From contig NZ_JBCDMW010000029.1 of assembly GCF_038433155.1 (NCBI RefSeq), positions 58,475 through 122,474 on the forward strand: a stretch of 64,000 nt of DNA, read 5' to 3'. The position numbers were made by a program, and so were the translations under genes. Shown here in pieces: positions 1-9,388 of this stretch. Each line of letters opens with the position of its first letter. Position 1 is the stretch's first letter. Under the pieces are notes generated by a model, which worked only from the letters and a program-made list of their open reading frames with translations, was not told the origin of the DNA and did not search any database. The DNA is from Luteococcus sp038433155 (GTDB lineage: Bacteria; Actinomycetota; Actinomycetes; Propionibacteriales; Propionibacteriaceae).

Positions 1-1091
1 TGGCCGAAGGGCCCGACGTCTCGGCCGCCCAGGTGGTGCGGGATGTCACCGTCGGCGACTACACCGACCAGCAGGCCACCCTGGACTTTGCCAGGGGATG
101 CGACGTGGTGACCTTTGACCATGAGCACGTGCCCACCGAGCTGCTGCACCAGATCGAGGCGCTCGGGGTGGCCGTGCGGCCCGGCCCCGACGCCCTGGTG
201 CACGCCCAGGACAAGGCCGTGATGCGCGCCAGGATGGCCGAGCTGGGCGCCCCCAACCCGCAGTGGCAGGTCTGTCAGGGCGTCGAGGAGCTGGTGGCCT
301 TCGGGGAGCGGATCGGCTGGCCGGTGATCGCCAAGACCTCGCGCGGCGGCTACGACGGCAAGGGCGTGTGGAAGATCGACGGCCCGGACCAGGCCCGGGA
401 ACCCTTCGAGGCGCTGGCCCAGCAGGCCACCACCGTCGACGGCGGCGTGATCGACCGGAGCGGCACCGTGATCGTCGCCGAGGAGTTCGTGGACTTCGCC
501 CGGGAACTGTCCTGCCTGGTGGTGCGCTCGCCGCAGGGCCAGGCCGTCGCCTACCCCGTCAGCCAGACCCTGCAGACCGACGGGATCTGCGCCGAGACCA
601 TCACCCCCGCCCCGGACATGTCCGAGGAGCAGGCCAGCGAGCTGCAACAGCTGGCGCTGCGGATCGCCGGGGAACTGGGCGTGGTCGGCTTGCTGGCGGT
701 GGAGCTGATGCAGCGGCGCGACGGCTCGGTGGTGGTCAACGAGCTGGCGATGCGCCCGCACAACACCGGCCACTGGAGCATCGACGGCGCCAACACCAGC
801 CAGTTCGAGAACCACCTGCGCGCCGTGCTGGATTTGCCGCTGGGCGACCCCGGGCTGCGGGCACCACACGTCGTGATGACCAATGTGCTGGGGGGGTCAG
901 AGCCGGACCTGACCGGCGCCCTGCAGCACTGCTTCGCCCGGGACCGCCGGCTGCGGGCGCACCTGTACGGCAAGGACGTCAAGGCCGGCCGCAAGGTGGG
1001 TCATGTCACCACCTACGGTGATGACCTGGCTGACGTCACCAAGCGCGCCCGCCACGCCGCCGGCTACCTGATGGGAGACCGCAATGCCTGA
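1..1091 (+). CDS. purK: 5-(carboxyamino)imidazole ribonucleotide synthase, 5' end outside window
   Basis: ATP-grasp enzyme of de novo purine synthesis; it makes N5-CAIR from AIR, ATP and bicarbonate. The reading frame is open from base 3 and runs through the GTG at 33 without a break, so the gene starts upstream of the window; the missing part is the N-terminal nucleotide-fold segment. Visible family features are the TFDHEHVP segment, the ATP-grasp core with KTSRGGYDGKG, and the C-terminal NELAMRPHNTGHW block that binds substrate and metal. The 3' end overlaps purE by 8 bp, so the two are probably one operon with coupled translation. Confidence 0.95.
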   Translation, partial: AEGPDVSAAQVVRDVTVGDYTDQQATLDFARGCDVVTFDHEHVPTELLHQIEALGVAVRPGPDALVHAQDKAVMRARMAELGAPNPQWQVCQGVEELVAFGERIGWPVIAKTSRGGYDGKGVWKIDGPDQAREPFEALAQQATTVDGGVIDRSGTVIVAEEFVDFARELSCLVVRSPQGQAVAYPVSQTLQTDGICAETITPAPDMSEEQASELQQLALRIAGELGVVGLLAVELMQRRDGSVVVNELAMRPHNTGHWSIDGANTSQFENHLRAVLDLPLGDPGLRAPHVVMTNVLGGSEPDLTGALQHCFARDRRLRAHLYGKDVKAGRKVGHVTTYGDDLADVTKRARHAAGYLMGDRNA

Positions 1092-1614
1092 TCTGGAGAA
1101 CACTGTCCCGGCCGGTGGGTCATCCCCGCTGGTCGGAGTCGTGATGGGCTCGGATTCGGACTGGCCGACGATGGAGGCCGCCACCGCCGCGCTGGACGAG
1201 TTCGGGATTGCCTGGGAGGCCGACGTCGTCAGCGCCCACCGGATGCCGGAGGACATGGTGCGTTATGGTCGCGAGGCGCACACCCGTGGGCTGCGCTGCA
1301 TCATCGCCGGTGCCGGGGGAGCAGCCCACCTGCCGGGCATGCTGGCCGCGCTCACCCCGCTGCCCGTGATCGGGGTTCCGGTGCCGTTGAAGTACCTGGA
1401 CGGGATGGACTCCCTGCTGAGCATCGTGCAGATGCCGGCCGGCGTCCCGGTGGCGACGGTGAGCATTGGCAATGCCCGCAATGCCGGCCTGCTGGCGGCC
1501 CGGATGATCGCCGCCGGTGACCCGGAACTGACCCAGAAGATGCTGGACTTCCAGGCCAGCCTGCGCGACGTCGCCCTGGCCAAGGGTGAGAAGGTGCGCG
1601 CGCGCAACCGCTGA
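1084..1614 (+). CDS. purE: N5-carboxyaminoimidazole ribonucleotide mutase
   Basis: Class I PurE, 176 aa, converts N5-CAIR made by PurK into CAIR. Diagnostic motifs are GSDSDWPTM near residue 20, SAHRMPEDM near residue 50 and the glycine-rich AGAGGAAHLPGM loop, all in usual positions. The ATG lies inside the end of purK. The length is normal, with an N-terminal tail of about 15 residues. It is convergent with the ABC permease gene, leaving only 11 bp between the stops. Confidence 0.96.
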   Translation: MPDLENTVPAGGSSPLVGVVMGSDSDWPTMEAATAALDEFGIAWEADVVSAHRMPEDMVRYGREAHTRGLRCIIAGAGGAAHLPGMLAALTPLPVIGVPVPLKYLDGMDSLLSIVQMPAGVPVATVSIGNARNAGLLAARMIAAGDPELTQKMLDFQASLRDVALAKGEKVRARNR

Positions 1615-1625
1615 GTGGGCCGCCG

Positions 1626-2609
1626 TCAGTTCACGTCGCGATGGTGGAAGACCGCCCAGCCCAGCGCGACGGCCAGCAGCGCCACCCCGAAGAGCACCGC
1701 GGCGCCGTCCATCCGGTCCAGGGTGTGGGCGGGCCAGGTGCAGTTGATCCGGCCCAGGTCGCAGACCTCCACGGTGTATTCGGCCTTGCCGGTCATCCAC
1801 GCCTCGAAATTGGACAGCAGACCCCAGCGCTGCAGGCGGCTGCCGCTCCCGCCGTCGACCACCACGGTGAAGCCCAGCCAGACCCCGCACAGGGCCACCA
1901 CGGCCGCGGTGTGCCGGGTGAGGAAGGCCAGTCCGGCGGCCGCCAGCCCGGCGGCGGTGGCCAGGATGGTGACCCGCCCCAGCCCGAACAGCACCGAGAG
2001 CTGGTTGCGCGGGGTCAGGTCCGGTTTGAGGTGGTTCAGCTGGGCCACCAGCCAGACCCCGGCCAGGTAGACCAGGCTGGCCGTCAGGCACAGCGCCACA
2101 CAGCCCAGGGCCAGCGCCAGCAGCTTGGCCCAGAAGACCCGGCTGCGGCGGGGCTCGAAGACCAGCCAGCTGCCGATGTTGCCGGTGCCGAACTCGGCCC
2201 CGACGAAGCTGGCCCCGATCAGCAGGCAGGCCGACGACAGGCCGACGGCCAGCGCCATGTCCAACCCGACCACCAGGCTGGTCACCCCCTGCGGCTCCAT
2301 CGCGGTGGGGGGCAGGCCGGGCCCAATGTTCGCCTCGGTGCAGGGCCAGGTGGGGGTGCCGTTCTGCCGCGCGAGGGCATTGTCCGCCTCGCACTGCTTG
2401 ATGATCTGGGCCTTGTTCTTGTCCCAGTCGGCCTTGGCGGCCTGCCAGGACTGCAGGTACGCCTCCTGCTGGGCCTGGCTGGGCATTTTGGTGGACTCCC
2501 ATGCGGCCCACCCCAGCAGGCCCAGACCCAGCAGCACCAGCAGCAGGGTGAGCAGGGTCAGCCGACGTCGGACGAGCCGGTGCAGTTCCGCGATGACCAG
2601 GCGTAGCAT
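1626..2609 (-). CDS. ABC-2 type transporter permease
   Basis: Polytopic membrane protein of 327 aa. A first membrane segment near residues 15-36 is followed by a roughly 60-residue extracytoplasmic stretch and then about five more hydrophobic segments (near 100-125, 150-175, 205-230, 235-250 and 300-320). This is the layout of ABC-2 export permeases. The ATG follows the stop of the upstream ATPase gene after one base, so translation is probably coupled. Substrate is unknown; drug, peptide or lipid export are all possible. Confidence 0.85.
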   Translation of the reverse strand: MLRLVIAELHRLVRRRLTLLTLLLVLLGLGLLGWAAWESTKMPSQAQQEAYLQSWQAAKADWDKNKAQIIKQCEADNALARQNGTPTWPCTEANIGPGLPPTAMEPQGVTSLVVGLDMALAVGLSSACLLIGASFVGAEFGTGNIGSWLVFEPRRSRVFWAKLLALALGCVALCLTASLVYLAGVWLVAQLNHLKPDLTPRNQLSVLFGLGRVTILATAAGLAAAGLAFLTRHTAAVVALCGVWLGFTVVVDGGSGSRLQRWGLLSNFEAWMTGKAEYTVEVCDLGRINCTWPAHTLDRMDGAAVLFGVALLAVALGWAVFHHRDVN

Positions 2610-2610
2610 G

Positions 2611-3666
2611 TCAGTTCTCCTCGTCCGCGGGGCGGGCCTCGGTGATGCGGGACCCGGTGGGGCGGGACTCGGTGGAGCGGGCGACGATGTCGTCCCGCCG
2701 TCTCTGGCTGGGCAGCAGGGGTGGCAGCTCGATCCCCGGGCCGACGGTGGGTTCCAGCCCCTGCTTGCGGGTGAGCTCCAGGTAGACCGCCTCCAGGTCG
2801 CGTCGCACGCTGACCAGTTCCCGCAGGTAGAGGCCCTCGTCGGCCAGCAGCCGGGTGATCCGGGCCGGGTCGCCGGAGCCCTCCACCAGCAGGGCGGTGC
2901 CCTCGGGGATCACGGCCAGCCCCTGCTGCACCAGCAGCTGCGCGGCGCGGGTGGAGTCGTCCACCTGGATCCGCATCCGGCTGGCGCGGGCGCCCAGCAG
3001 GTCCACCACGGAGCCGCTGGTCAGCAGCCGGCCCTTGCCCACGATGCTCACCGTGTCCGCCATCTGCTCCACCTCGGACAGGATGTGGGAGCTGACCAGC
3101 ACGGTGCGCCCCTCCCGGCCCAGGCTGCGGATGGTCTCCCGCACCTCGTGGATGCCCGACGGGTCCAGCCCATTGGTGGGCTCGTCGAAGATCAACAGCT
3201 CCGGGTCCTTGAGCAGCGTGGCCGCGACGGCCAGCCGCTGCTGCATGCCCAGGCTGTAGGTGCGGTAGGGGTCCTTGGCGCGCTCGGTCAGGCCCACCTG
3301 GTCCAGCACCCGGCCCACCCGGGCGCGGGGCACCCCGGCCGCGTCGGCGGCCAGCTCCAGGTTGAGCCGGGCGGAGAAGTTGGGGAAGAAGCGGGGGCGT
3401 TCCACCACGGCGCCCACCTGGCCAATCACCTCGGGCAGTCGACGCGGCACGGCGCGGCCCAGGATGGTCATCTGACCCCGGTCCGGGCGCACCAGCCCCA
3501 GCAGCATCCGGATGGTGGTGGTCTTCCCGGAACCATTGGGCCCCAGGAAGCCGTGCACGCCGCCGCGCGGAACCGCCAGGTCCAGGGAGTCGACGGCCAC
3601 CCGTCGCCCCCGCAGGGTGCGGTAGCTCTTGCGCAGCCCGGCGGTGCTGATCGCCAGCTCGGTCAT
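2611..3666 (-). CDS. ABC transporter ATP-binding protein (ABC-2 exporter)
   Basis: Nucleotide-binding subunit, 351 aa, partner of the permease directly downstream. Walker A GPNGSGKTT lies at residues 42-50, signature YSLGMQQ at 137-143, and Walker B LLIFDEP at 157-163, followed by the SSHILSEVEQMAD switch region. The roughly 100 residues after the ATPase core resemble the C-terminal extension of CcmA/DrrA-like exporters. An AAGGTGG sequence sits 5 bases upstream of the ATG. The family exports diverse substrates, so no specific cargo is assigned. Confidence 0.92.
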   Translation of the reverse strand: MTELAISTAGLRKSYRTLRGRRVAVDSLDLAVPRGGVHGFLGPNGSGKTTTIRMLLGLVRPDRGQMTILGRAVPRRLPEVIGQVGAVVERPRFFPNFSARLNLELAADAAGVPRARVGRVLDQVGLTERAKDPYRTYSLGMQQRLAVAATLLKDPELLIFDEPTNGLDPSGIHEVRETIRSLGREGRTVLVSSHILSEVEQMADTVSIVGKGRLLTSGSVVDLLGARASRMRIQVDDSTRAAQLLVQQGLAVIPEGTALLVEGSGDPARITRLLADEGLYLRELVSVRRDLEAVYLELTRKQGLEPTVGPGIELPPLLPSQRRRDDIVARSTESRPTGSRITEARPADEEN

Positions 3667-3781
3667 CTGCCCACCTTCGTCATCCTCGGCCCACCCTGGG
3701 CACGGTCCGACGCTAGGTGAGCGGAATCGGGGCTGTCAGCGTCGTCCGGGCAGACCAAGACCGTGGTCGTACCGGCTCACC

Positions 3782-5155
3782 TCACTTGGCGTACTGCTCC
3801 AGCCCGGAGGTGTCACCCTGCGCCATCTTCCCGAACATGGCGCCGGCCTTCTCATCGTCCCAGAGCACCGAGGAGCCGGCCTGGGTGTGGGCGTCGGGAT
3901 TGCTCACCGGCACCGCCAGGGTGAGGCCCTCGCCGCTGGAGATCGCGCGCATCGCGTTGGCGGCGCTGGCGACGTCACCCAGCCCGGTGTCCTCACCGCG
4001 GCCGACGGCGTGCGCGCCGGCCATGTTGAGCCGCCAGTAGCGCACCGGGTTGATGAAGGTCCAGGGGCTGGTGGCCTTCTTCATGATGGCGCCGATCATC
4101 TCCCGCTGGCGCTTCATCCGGCCCAGGTCGCCCATCGGGTCGGCCTTGCGCATCCGGACATAGCCCAGGGCATTGGTGCCGTTCAGGTTCTGGCAGCCGG
4201 CCGGCAGGTTGGTGTGCGAGTCCTTGTCCACCATCGGCTTGTCCAGGCACATCGTGATGCCGCCCAGGGCATCCACGACGCCGGCGAAGCCGTCGAAACC
4301 GATCTCCATGTAGTTGTCTACCCGCAGGCCGGTGTCCTGTTCGACGGTCTTCACCAGCAGCTGCGGCCCGCCCAGAGAGTAGGCGGAATTCAGCTTATTG
4401 CGGCCGTGCCCGGGGATCTCCACGTAGGAGTCCCGGGGCAGGCTGACCAGCACCGGCTTCCCGCTGGGCGGGGTGTAGAGCAGCATCATGGTGTCGGTCC
4501 GCTTGCCGGTCTCGGTGCCGGTGCCCAGCTGCGCCTGCTGCTCCTTGGTCAGTGCCTCGCGGGCGTCGGACCCCACCAGCAGCGTGGTGGTCCCGGGCTG
4601 CTGGCCGGGACGCTCGCCGTCGGGCTGCTCCTTGACCTTGGTGCCGCTGGTCAGGGCGATCAACGGCACCACCACCAGCCAGACCAGCCAGGCCGCCAGC
4701 GCGATCAGCAGCCAGCGCAACCACGGCTTGCGGCCGCGGCCGCGGGCGCCCCGCGCGCCGGTGGGACGCGGCCCGGCCGGGCGGTTCCTGGGCTGCGGCG
4801 TCGACGGCTGGGCCGTGGCGGGGCGAGCGGCCTGCTGCTGCGGGATCCGCGGGGCCGGCTCGGGGCGCGGGCGGGGCTTGCTGGCGCTCGGGCGGGCACC
4901 GCTCACCTCCGCCTCGGTGTGCACCACCCTGGAGGGGCGGTCACCCGCACCCGCGGCCCGGTCCGGGTTGTCCTGGTTGGCGCGCTGGGCGGCCTTGGCG
5001 CCCGCCGCGGCGGCGGCACCCGCGGCCAGGGCGCGACGACGCTCCAGCTCGGCCAGCTCGCTGGCGTCCATGATCTTGGTCTTGTCATAGTTCGGCCGCT
5101 CGGAGCCGTACAACCAGTCCAGATCGGCCTGGCGGGAGTCGTCGCGAGAATCCAT
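3782..5155 (-). CDS. LCP (LytR-CpsA-Psr) family cell-wall glycopolymer ligase
   Basis: LCP proteins attach lipid-linked glycopolymers to peptidoglycan outside the membrane. The 457-aa product has a long Ala/Pro/Arg-rich cytoplasmic tail (about 1-143), one membrane anchor (about 144-168) and the LCP domain. LCP motifs seen are LLVGSDAR, RTDTMMLL, LVSLPRDSYV, GRNKLNSAYSLGG, DALGGI and RMRKADPMGD with a following RQ-rich segment. A TACGGT hexamer 6 nt before the ATG (5162-5167) and the lack of a Shine-Dalgarno suggest a leaderless transcript. Its neighbours are surface-glycan genes. Confidence 0.92.
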   Translation of the reverse strand: MDSRDDSRQADLDWLYGSERPNYDKTKIMDASELAELERRRALAAGAAAAAGAKAAQRANQDNPDRAAGAGDRPSRVVHTEAEVSGARPSASKPRPRPEPAPRIPQQQAARPATAQPSTPQPRNRPAGPRPTGARGARGRGRKPWLRWLLIALAAWLVWLVVVPLIALTSGTKVKEQPDGERPGQQPGTTTLLVGSDAREALTKEQQAQLGTGTETGKRTDTMMLLYTPPSGKPVLVSLPRDSYVEIPGHGRNKLNSAYSLGGPQLLVKTVEQDTGLRVDNYMEIGFDGFAGVVDALGGITMCLDKPMVDKDSHTNLPAGCQNLNGTNALGYVRMRKADPMGDLGRMKRQREMIGAIMKKATSPWTFINPVRYWRLNMAGAHAVGRGEDTGLGDVASAANAMRAISSGEGLTLAVPVSNPDAHTQAGSSVLWDDEKAGAMFGKMAQGDTSGLEQYAK

Positions 5156-5341
5156 GACAACACCGTAGCGAGGTCATCCCAAGCGCTGGCTGAGGGCGGG
5201 CGGGCCGGCAGGGACCAATCAGCCTGCGCGCCTGGGTTGCGGCGCGGCAGGTGTCGCGGGGAAGCCAGTCCGGGCCCGGGCCGTGCTGGCTGCGGCGTGC
5301 CGGTTGTGGGGTGGCCCGCCGGGGCTGGAAGAATGTCCCCC

Positions 5342-6397
5342 ATGACCAATTTGCCCTCCGACGCCGAGTCCGAAACCAGGCGTGCGGAGGCACGGCCGGT
5401 CAGCGTCGTCATGCCCGTGCTGAACGAGGAACGGCACCTGGCGGCCTCGGTGGCGGGCGTGCTGGCGCAGGACCACCCGATGGAGATCATCCTGGCCGTC
5501 GGCCCCTCGCAGGACCGCACGGAACAGATCGCCCGGGAGCTCGCGGCGGCCGATCCCCGGATCAGCGTCGTGCCCAACCCGTCGGGGACCACCCCGGACG
5601 CCCTGAACCTGGCGATTGCCGCCAGCCGGTACGACGTGATCGTCCGGGTGGACGCCCACGGTGAGCTGGCCCCCGGCTACATCGACAAGGCCGTGGATCT
5701 GCTGGAATCCACCGGCGCGGCCAATGTGGGCGGACTGATGGCGGCCCGCGGCACCACGCCCTTCGAGAAGGCCGTTGCGGTGGCCTACACCTCCAAGATT
5801 GGGCTGGGCGGCGGCAGTTTCCACCTGGCCAGCTCCAAGGAGGGGCCGGCCGATACCGTCTTCCTGGGGGTCTTCCGCCGCGACGCGTTGCAGGCCGTCG
5901 GGGGCTATGACCCCACCCTGCTGCGGGCGCAGGACTGGGAACTCAACTACCGGCTGCGCAAGCGGGGGGAGACCGTCTGGTTCTCGCCCGAGCTGGAGGT
6001 CACCTACCGGCCCCGCTCCACCGTGCAGGCCCTGGCCAAGCAGTTCTTCAAGACGGGTCAGTGGCGACGCGAGGTGATGCGCCGCAACCCGGACACCATC
6101 AGCCCCCGCTACCTGGCGCCGCCGGTGGCGGTGCTCGGCATGGGAGCCGGCACGGCGCTGGGCCTGGTGGGCCTGGCGACGGGCTCCCGCGCGCTGCGGC
6201 TGGGGCTGCTGCTGCCGGCCGGCTACGCGGCCTCCATCGGTTTGGCCTCGGCCCTGATCCGACGCGAGTTGGAGCCCGGGGTCAGGGCCCGGCTGCCGCT
6301 GGTGCTGGCGGTGATGCACCTGGCCTGGGGCGCCGGGGCGCTGAAGGGGCTGCCCTCGGACCAGCGCGACCGCGCCACGGACCCCGACCAGCCCTAG
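5342..6397 (+). CDS. glycosyltransferase family 2, ExoA-like
   Basis: GT-A fold glycosyltransferase of 351 aa. The N-terminal domain opens with SVVMPVLNEERHL, has the nucleotide-sugar VRVDAHGE (DxD-like) segment and an acceptor region with RAQDWELNYR; one or two hydrophobic segments follow near residues 270-320. This matches succinoglycan ExoA-like enzymes that act at the membrane. ATG 5342 was chosen because GGAAG lies 10 nt upstream; an in-frame ATG at 5333 is too close to it. It is divergent from the LCP gene, and surface polysaccharide assembly is the likely role. Confidence 0.85.
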   Translation: MTNLPSDAESETRRAEARPVSVVMPVLNEERHLAASVAGVLAQDHPMEIILAVGPSQDRTEQIARELAAADPRISVVPNPSGTTPDALNLAIAASRYDVIVRVDAHGELAPGYIDKAVDLLESTGAANVGGLMAARGTTPFEKAVAVAYTSKIGLGGGSFHLASSKEGPADTVFLGVFRRDALQAVGGYDPTLLRAQDWELNYRLRKRGETVWFSPELEVTYRPRSTVQALAKQFFKTGQWRREVMRRNPDTISPRYLAPPVAVLGMGAGTALGLVGLATGSRALRLGLLLPAGYAASIGLASALIRRELEPGVRARLPLVLAVMHLAWGAGALKGLPSDQRDRATDPDQP

Positions 6398-6405
6398 CAC
6401 TCAGG

Positions 6406-7110
6406 TCACGGCAGGGCGCGCTCGGCTTCGACAATCCGCGCCAGCTCGGCTGGGGCCGCGTCGCCGCGCACCAGCACCACGGACCCACCGCCCAGCAGCG
6501 GGCAGATCAGCATTCGGGAGAGGTCCTGCCAGACGTCACCGCAGGGCTGCACCAGCCGGCGCCCGGCGTCGGGCCCAAGGGTGCCGAGCTCGGCGGTGGT
6601 GACGCGTCGTTCCCCGTCGTCCAGCCACAGGTCGGGGGCGTCATTGCGCCAGTGCACGTCGGGCTGGCTGAGCACCTCGGCATAGTCGGTGACCCCGGGC
6701 ACCGGCGTGGGCAGCCCGGCGCCCAGCGGGTGCAGGGAGCAGACGACGGTCTCCACCCCGGGGACGGGATGGGCGCGCTGCGGGCCCACGACGGCCAGCT
6801 CCACCCGGTCCAGGTCATCGCGCGGCAGGGCCAGCACCCGGCCACCCACCTGCCAGGTGGCCATCGCCCAGACCAGGCCCACCCAGTGGCCCGGATGGGT
6901 GAGCAACAGCGGCAATCCGATGTCGCCACCCTCATCAAGCCCCAGCGAACCGATCAGGTTGGCCGTCTTGTCCACCCAGTTGGCGAAGGTGCGGGCGGAG
7001 AACTCCACCCGGGACCCGTCCGCGGCGTCGTAACAGGTCAGCAGGGGTTGGGCGCCATCGGCCTGCACGCGGGCTTCCAGCGCGGCGACCGGGTCGAGAG
7101 GGCTGCTCAT
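6406..7110 (-). CDS. TIGR03089 family protein
   Basis: Actinobacterial protein of 234 aa related to the N-terminal part of AMP-binding enzymes (ANL superfamily) but much shorter; it has no complete adenylation core, so enzymatic activity is doubtful. The segment around LLTCYDAADGSRVEFSART and the later VLALPRDD stretch are typical. No known function. The ATG at 7110 has TACGAT 6 nt upstream (7117-7122) and no Shine-Dalgarno, an arrangement expected for a leaderless mRNA. It is divergent from manC, as is common in this neighbourhood in actinobacteria. Confidence 0.8.
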   Translation of the reverse strand: MSSPLDPVAALEARVQADGAQPLLTCYDAADGSRVEFSARTFANWVDKTANLIGSLGLDEGGDIGLPLLLTHPGHWVGLVWAMATWQVGGRVLALPRDDLDRVELAVVGPQRAHPVPGVETVVCSLHPLGAGLPTPVPGVTDYAEVLSQPDVHWRNDAPDLWLDDGERRVTTAELGTLGPDAGRRLVQPCGDVWQDLSRMLICPLLGGGSVVLVRGDAAPAELARIVEAERALP

Positions 7111-7209
7111 TGGGCCATCGTAGGGCGCGGGCGCCGACGCGGGGCAAACGGGGGCGCGGGGCCAAGCGGGATGGGGCGGGATCGGCCGGCTTTTGGCTAG
7201 GCTCGCGGC

Positions 7210-8289
7210 ATGAGACATGTGGTGATCATGGCCGGAGGTTCGGGGACCCGGTTGTGGCCGCTCTCCCGCAAGGGCGAGCCGAAGCAACTCCTGGAACTCA
7301 TTGACGGCAAGAGCCTGCTGCGGCTGGCCTACGAACGCGTCGCCGGCACGGTGCCCGACGCCAACATCCTGGTGTGCTGCGGGGCGGCCTACACCGACGT
7401 GGTGGCGCGGCAACTGCCGGAACTGCCTGAAGACAACCTGTTGGGCGAGCCGGTGGGCCGGGACTCGCTCAACGCCGTGGCGTGGCCGGCGGCGGTGCTG
7501 CAGGCCCGCGATGCCGAGGCGGTGGTGGCGGTGCTCACCGCGGACCAGATCATCACCCCGGTGGCGGAGTTCACCCGGGCCTTGGACCAGGCCTTCCAGA
7601 TTGCCGAGGCGGATGCGTCCGCGCTGGTCACCTTCGGCGTTGTGCCGGACAGTCCGCACACCGGCTACGGCTACCTCAAGCGGGGCGAGCCGGTGGCCGG
7701 CTTCCCGCAGGCCAGTCAGATCGTCGAGTTCAAGGAGAAGCCGACGCTGGAGGTGGCCGAGCAGTACCTGGCCAGCGGGGACTACTGGTGGAATTCCGGG
7801 ATGTTCGTCTGGCGGGCGGCCACGGTGCTGGAGCAGCTGCGGATCCTGGAGCCCGCCACCCACGGCGGGGTGCTGGAGCTGGCCGAGCATCCGGACCGGC
7901 TGGACCAGATCTACCCGGAGCTGAAGAAGACCTCGGTGGACTACGCCGTGATGGAGCCGGTCAGTCAGGGCCGGGGCAGCGGGCATGTGGTGGCGGTGCC
8001 GCTGGAGATCGAGTGGTATGACCTGGGCGGCTATGCGGCGCTGGCCGAGCAGCTGGCCCACGACGAGCACGGCAATGCCCGGGAGGGGGTGACCGTCGCC
8101 CTGGACTCCAGCAACAACCTGCTGATCAACCGCGGCCGTCCCGGCACCGTGGTGGCCGTCGCCGGCCTGAGCGGGATGGTGGTCTGCGTCACCGAGCAGG
8201 CGACCCTGGTGGTGCCGCTGGCGGACTCCCAGCGGGTCAAGGAAGTGGTGGCCCTGGTGGCCGATCAGGTGGGCCCGGAACTGGCCTGA
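7210..8289 (+). CDS. manC: mannose-1-phosphate guanylyltransferase
   Basis: Makes GDP-mannose from mannose-1-phosphate and GTP, the donor for mannosylated lipids and glycans. The 359-aa protein starts with the nucleotidyltransferase signature GGSGTRLWPLSRKGEPKQ (residues 10-27). It also has LTADQIITP, FKEKP and NSGMFVW, all standard for the family, and lacks the isomerase domain of bifunctional ManC. TAGGCT at 7198-7203 lies 6 nt before the ATG and no Shine-Dalgarno is present, so the mRNA is probably leaderless. The neighbouring whiB2 and glycosyltransferase genes match the mycobacterial locus. Confidence 0.93.
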   Translation: MRHVVIMAGGSGTRLWPLSRKGEPKQLLELIDGKSLLRLAYERVAGTVPDANILVCCGAAYTDVVARQLPELPEDNLLGEPVGRDSLNAVAWPAAVLQARDAEAVVAVLTADQIITPVAEFTRALDQAFQIAEADASALVTFGVVPDSPHTGYGYLKRGEPVAGFPQASQIVEFKEKPTLEVAEQYLASGDYWWNSGMFVWRAATVLEQLRILEPATHGGVLELAEHPDRLDQIYPELKKTSVDYAVMEPVSQGRGSGHVVAVPLEIEWYDLGGYAALAEQLAHDEHGNAREGVTVALDSSNNLLINRGRPGTVVAVAGLSGMVVCVTEQATLVVPLADSQRVKEVVALVADQVGPELA

Positions 8290-8300
8290 GCCTGTGCTGC

Positions 8301-8360
8301 CGCTCGGGTTTCGTCATCCCGCGTCGGATCAATCCGACGCGTCGTGACGCAACCCGAGCG
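8301..8360. repeat. 60-bp imperfect palindromic element, copy A
   Basis: The element starts with CGCTCGGGTT and ends with its exact complement AACCCGAGCG. Its centre (GCGTCGGATCAATCCGACGC) is itself an inverted repeat. A second 60-bp copy with the same termini is at 58659-58718. It lies between manC and the next gene on the same strand and could fold as a transcript hairpin. A REP-like or MITE-like identity is inference. Confidence 0.75.
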
Positions 8361-8401
8361 GCTGACTTCTTTTGTCGGTGCTGACCTCTACGCTGTGATC
8401 C

Positions 8402-9205
8402 ATGGCAGAGACCGTGAAGCGCATCCGCGAGACCATCGCCCGCGTCGTGCTGGCCGTCAGCGTCGGCTACATCCTCATCTCCCTGGTGCGCGGCGGCTAC
8501 CTGCTGTACCGGCAGACCCCGCTGGCCGAGACTGCCCGCCTCCTGGGTGGGAGTTCGCTCAGCATCGTGATGGTGCTGCTGGTGGTGGCTTCGGGCCTGG
8601 CCTGCGTGCTGGTGCGCCCGGCCACCGCGCGGGGCAGCAAGCTGGCCCGGATGGGGGCCGTCGTGATCGGGGTGGCCGCGCTGCTGGAGGCCCTCTTCCT
8701 GGTGGTGGGCATGTTCCAGACCAGGGTCAGCCTGTTCGTCACCGTCCTGGAGGTGCTGGGCGGGGTGCTGGAGATTGCCATCAAGGCGGTGGCGGCGCAC
8801 GTGCTGTGGCGGGCCAGCGCCGCGACGGCGGGTGCCCCGGCCGTCGAGCCCGTCGAGGCCAAGCAGTCCCAGCAGCCGGTGTCGGCCGCGGAACCGGCGC
8901 AGCAGGCCAGCTGGCGGGCCGACCAGGCCGCCGGTGCGGTGTGGACCCGGGCCGGCGATGCCGCCAGCGGTGCGGCCGCCAGCACCTGGGGTCACCCGGG
9001 TGCCAAGTCCGGTGGTTGGACGGTGCCCGATGGCCCCGCCGCGCTGGAGGCGCCCGCCCAGACGGCCCCGCGCGGCCCGTGGGCAACGGCCGGTGACCTG
9101 GCCACGGGAAGCGCCCTGCCGCCCGGTCAATCCGACGCTGACAACGCCGCGGAGGCTGCCCGCGCGGAGCAGGTGCGGTGGGAGCCCGTTCGACGCCCGG
9201 ACTGA
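8402..9205 (+). CDS. hypothetical four-helix membrane protein with low-complexity tail
   Basis: Not recognised. The 267-aa product has four predicted membrane helices within residues 1-140 (near 14-38, 52-78, 82-105 and 110-140). An Ala/Pro/Gly/Gln-rich, probably disordered tail of about 125 residues follows. TACGCT at 8389-8394 is 7 nt upstream of the ATG with no Shine-Dalgarno, again leaderless in appearance. It sits between manC and whiB2; a scaffold or stress-membrane role would be guesswork. Confidence 0.7.
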   Translation: MAETVKRIRETIARVVLAVSVGYILISLVRGGYLLYRQTPLAETARLLGGSSLSIVMVLLVVASGLACVLVRPATARGSKLARMGAVVIGVAALLEALFLVVGMFQTRVSLFVTVLEVLGGVLEIAIKAVAAHVLWRASAATAGAPAVEPVEAKQSQQPVSAAEPAQQASWRADQAAGAVWTRAGDAASGAAASTWGHPGAKSGGWTVPDGPAALEAPAQTAPRGPWATAGDLATGSALPPGQSDADNAAEAARAEQVRWEPVRRPD

Positions 9206-9388
9206 GGCTTGGCTGAGGGCTGTCAACTCGACGCGCTGATGCTGTTTGTCAAATCCTGATCCCGGCTTGACGCACGGCAACTACACGCATGTAATTAACC
9301 GCAGGGGACGCACATTTGCGATCCCCTGACGACGGTTTGGGCCGCCGTCGGTGCCCGATGCGCAAGCGCCGCCGAGAGGACATGAGGC

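Noticed and set aside
3629..5341. Long upstream extension of the GT2 frame
   Set aside because: It runs antisense to the LCP gene and has shadow-type composition; the family start motif SVVMPVLNEE lies just after ATG 5342.
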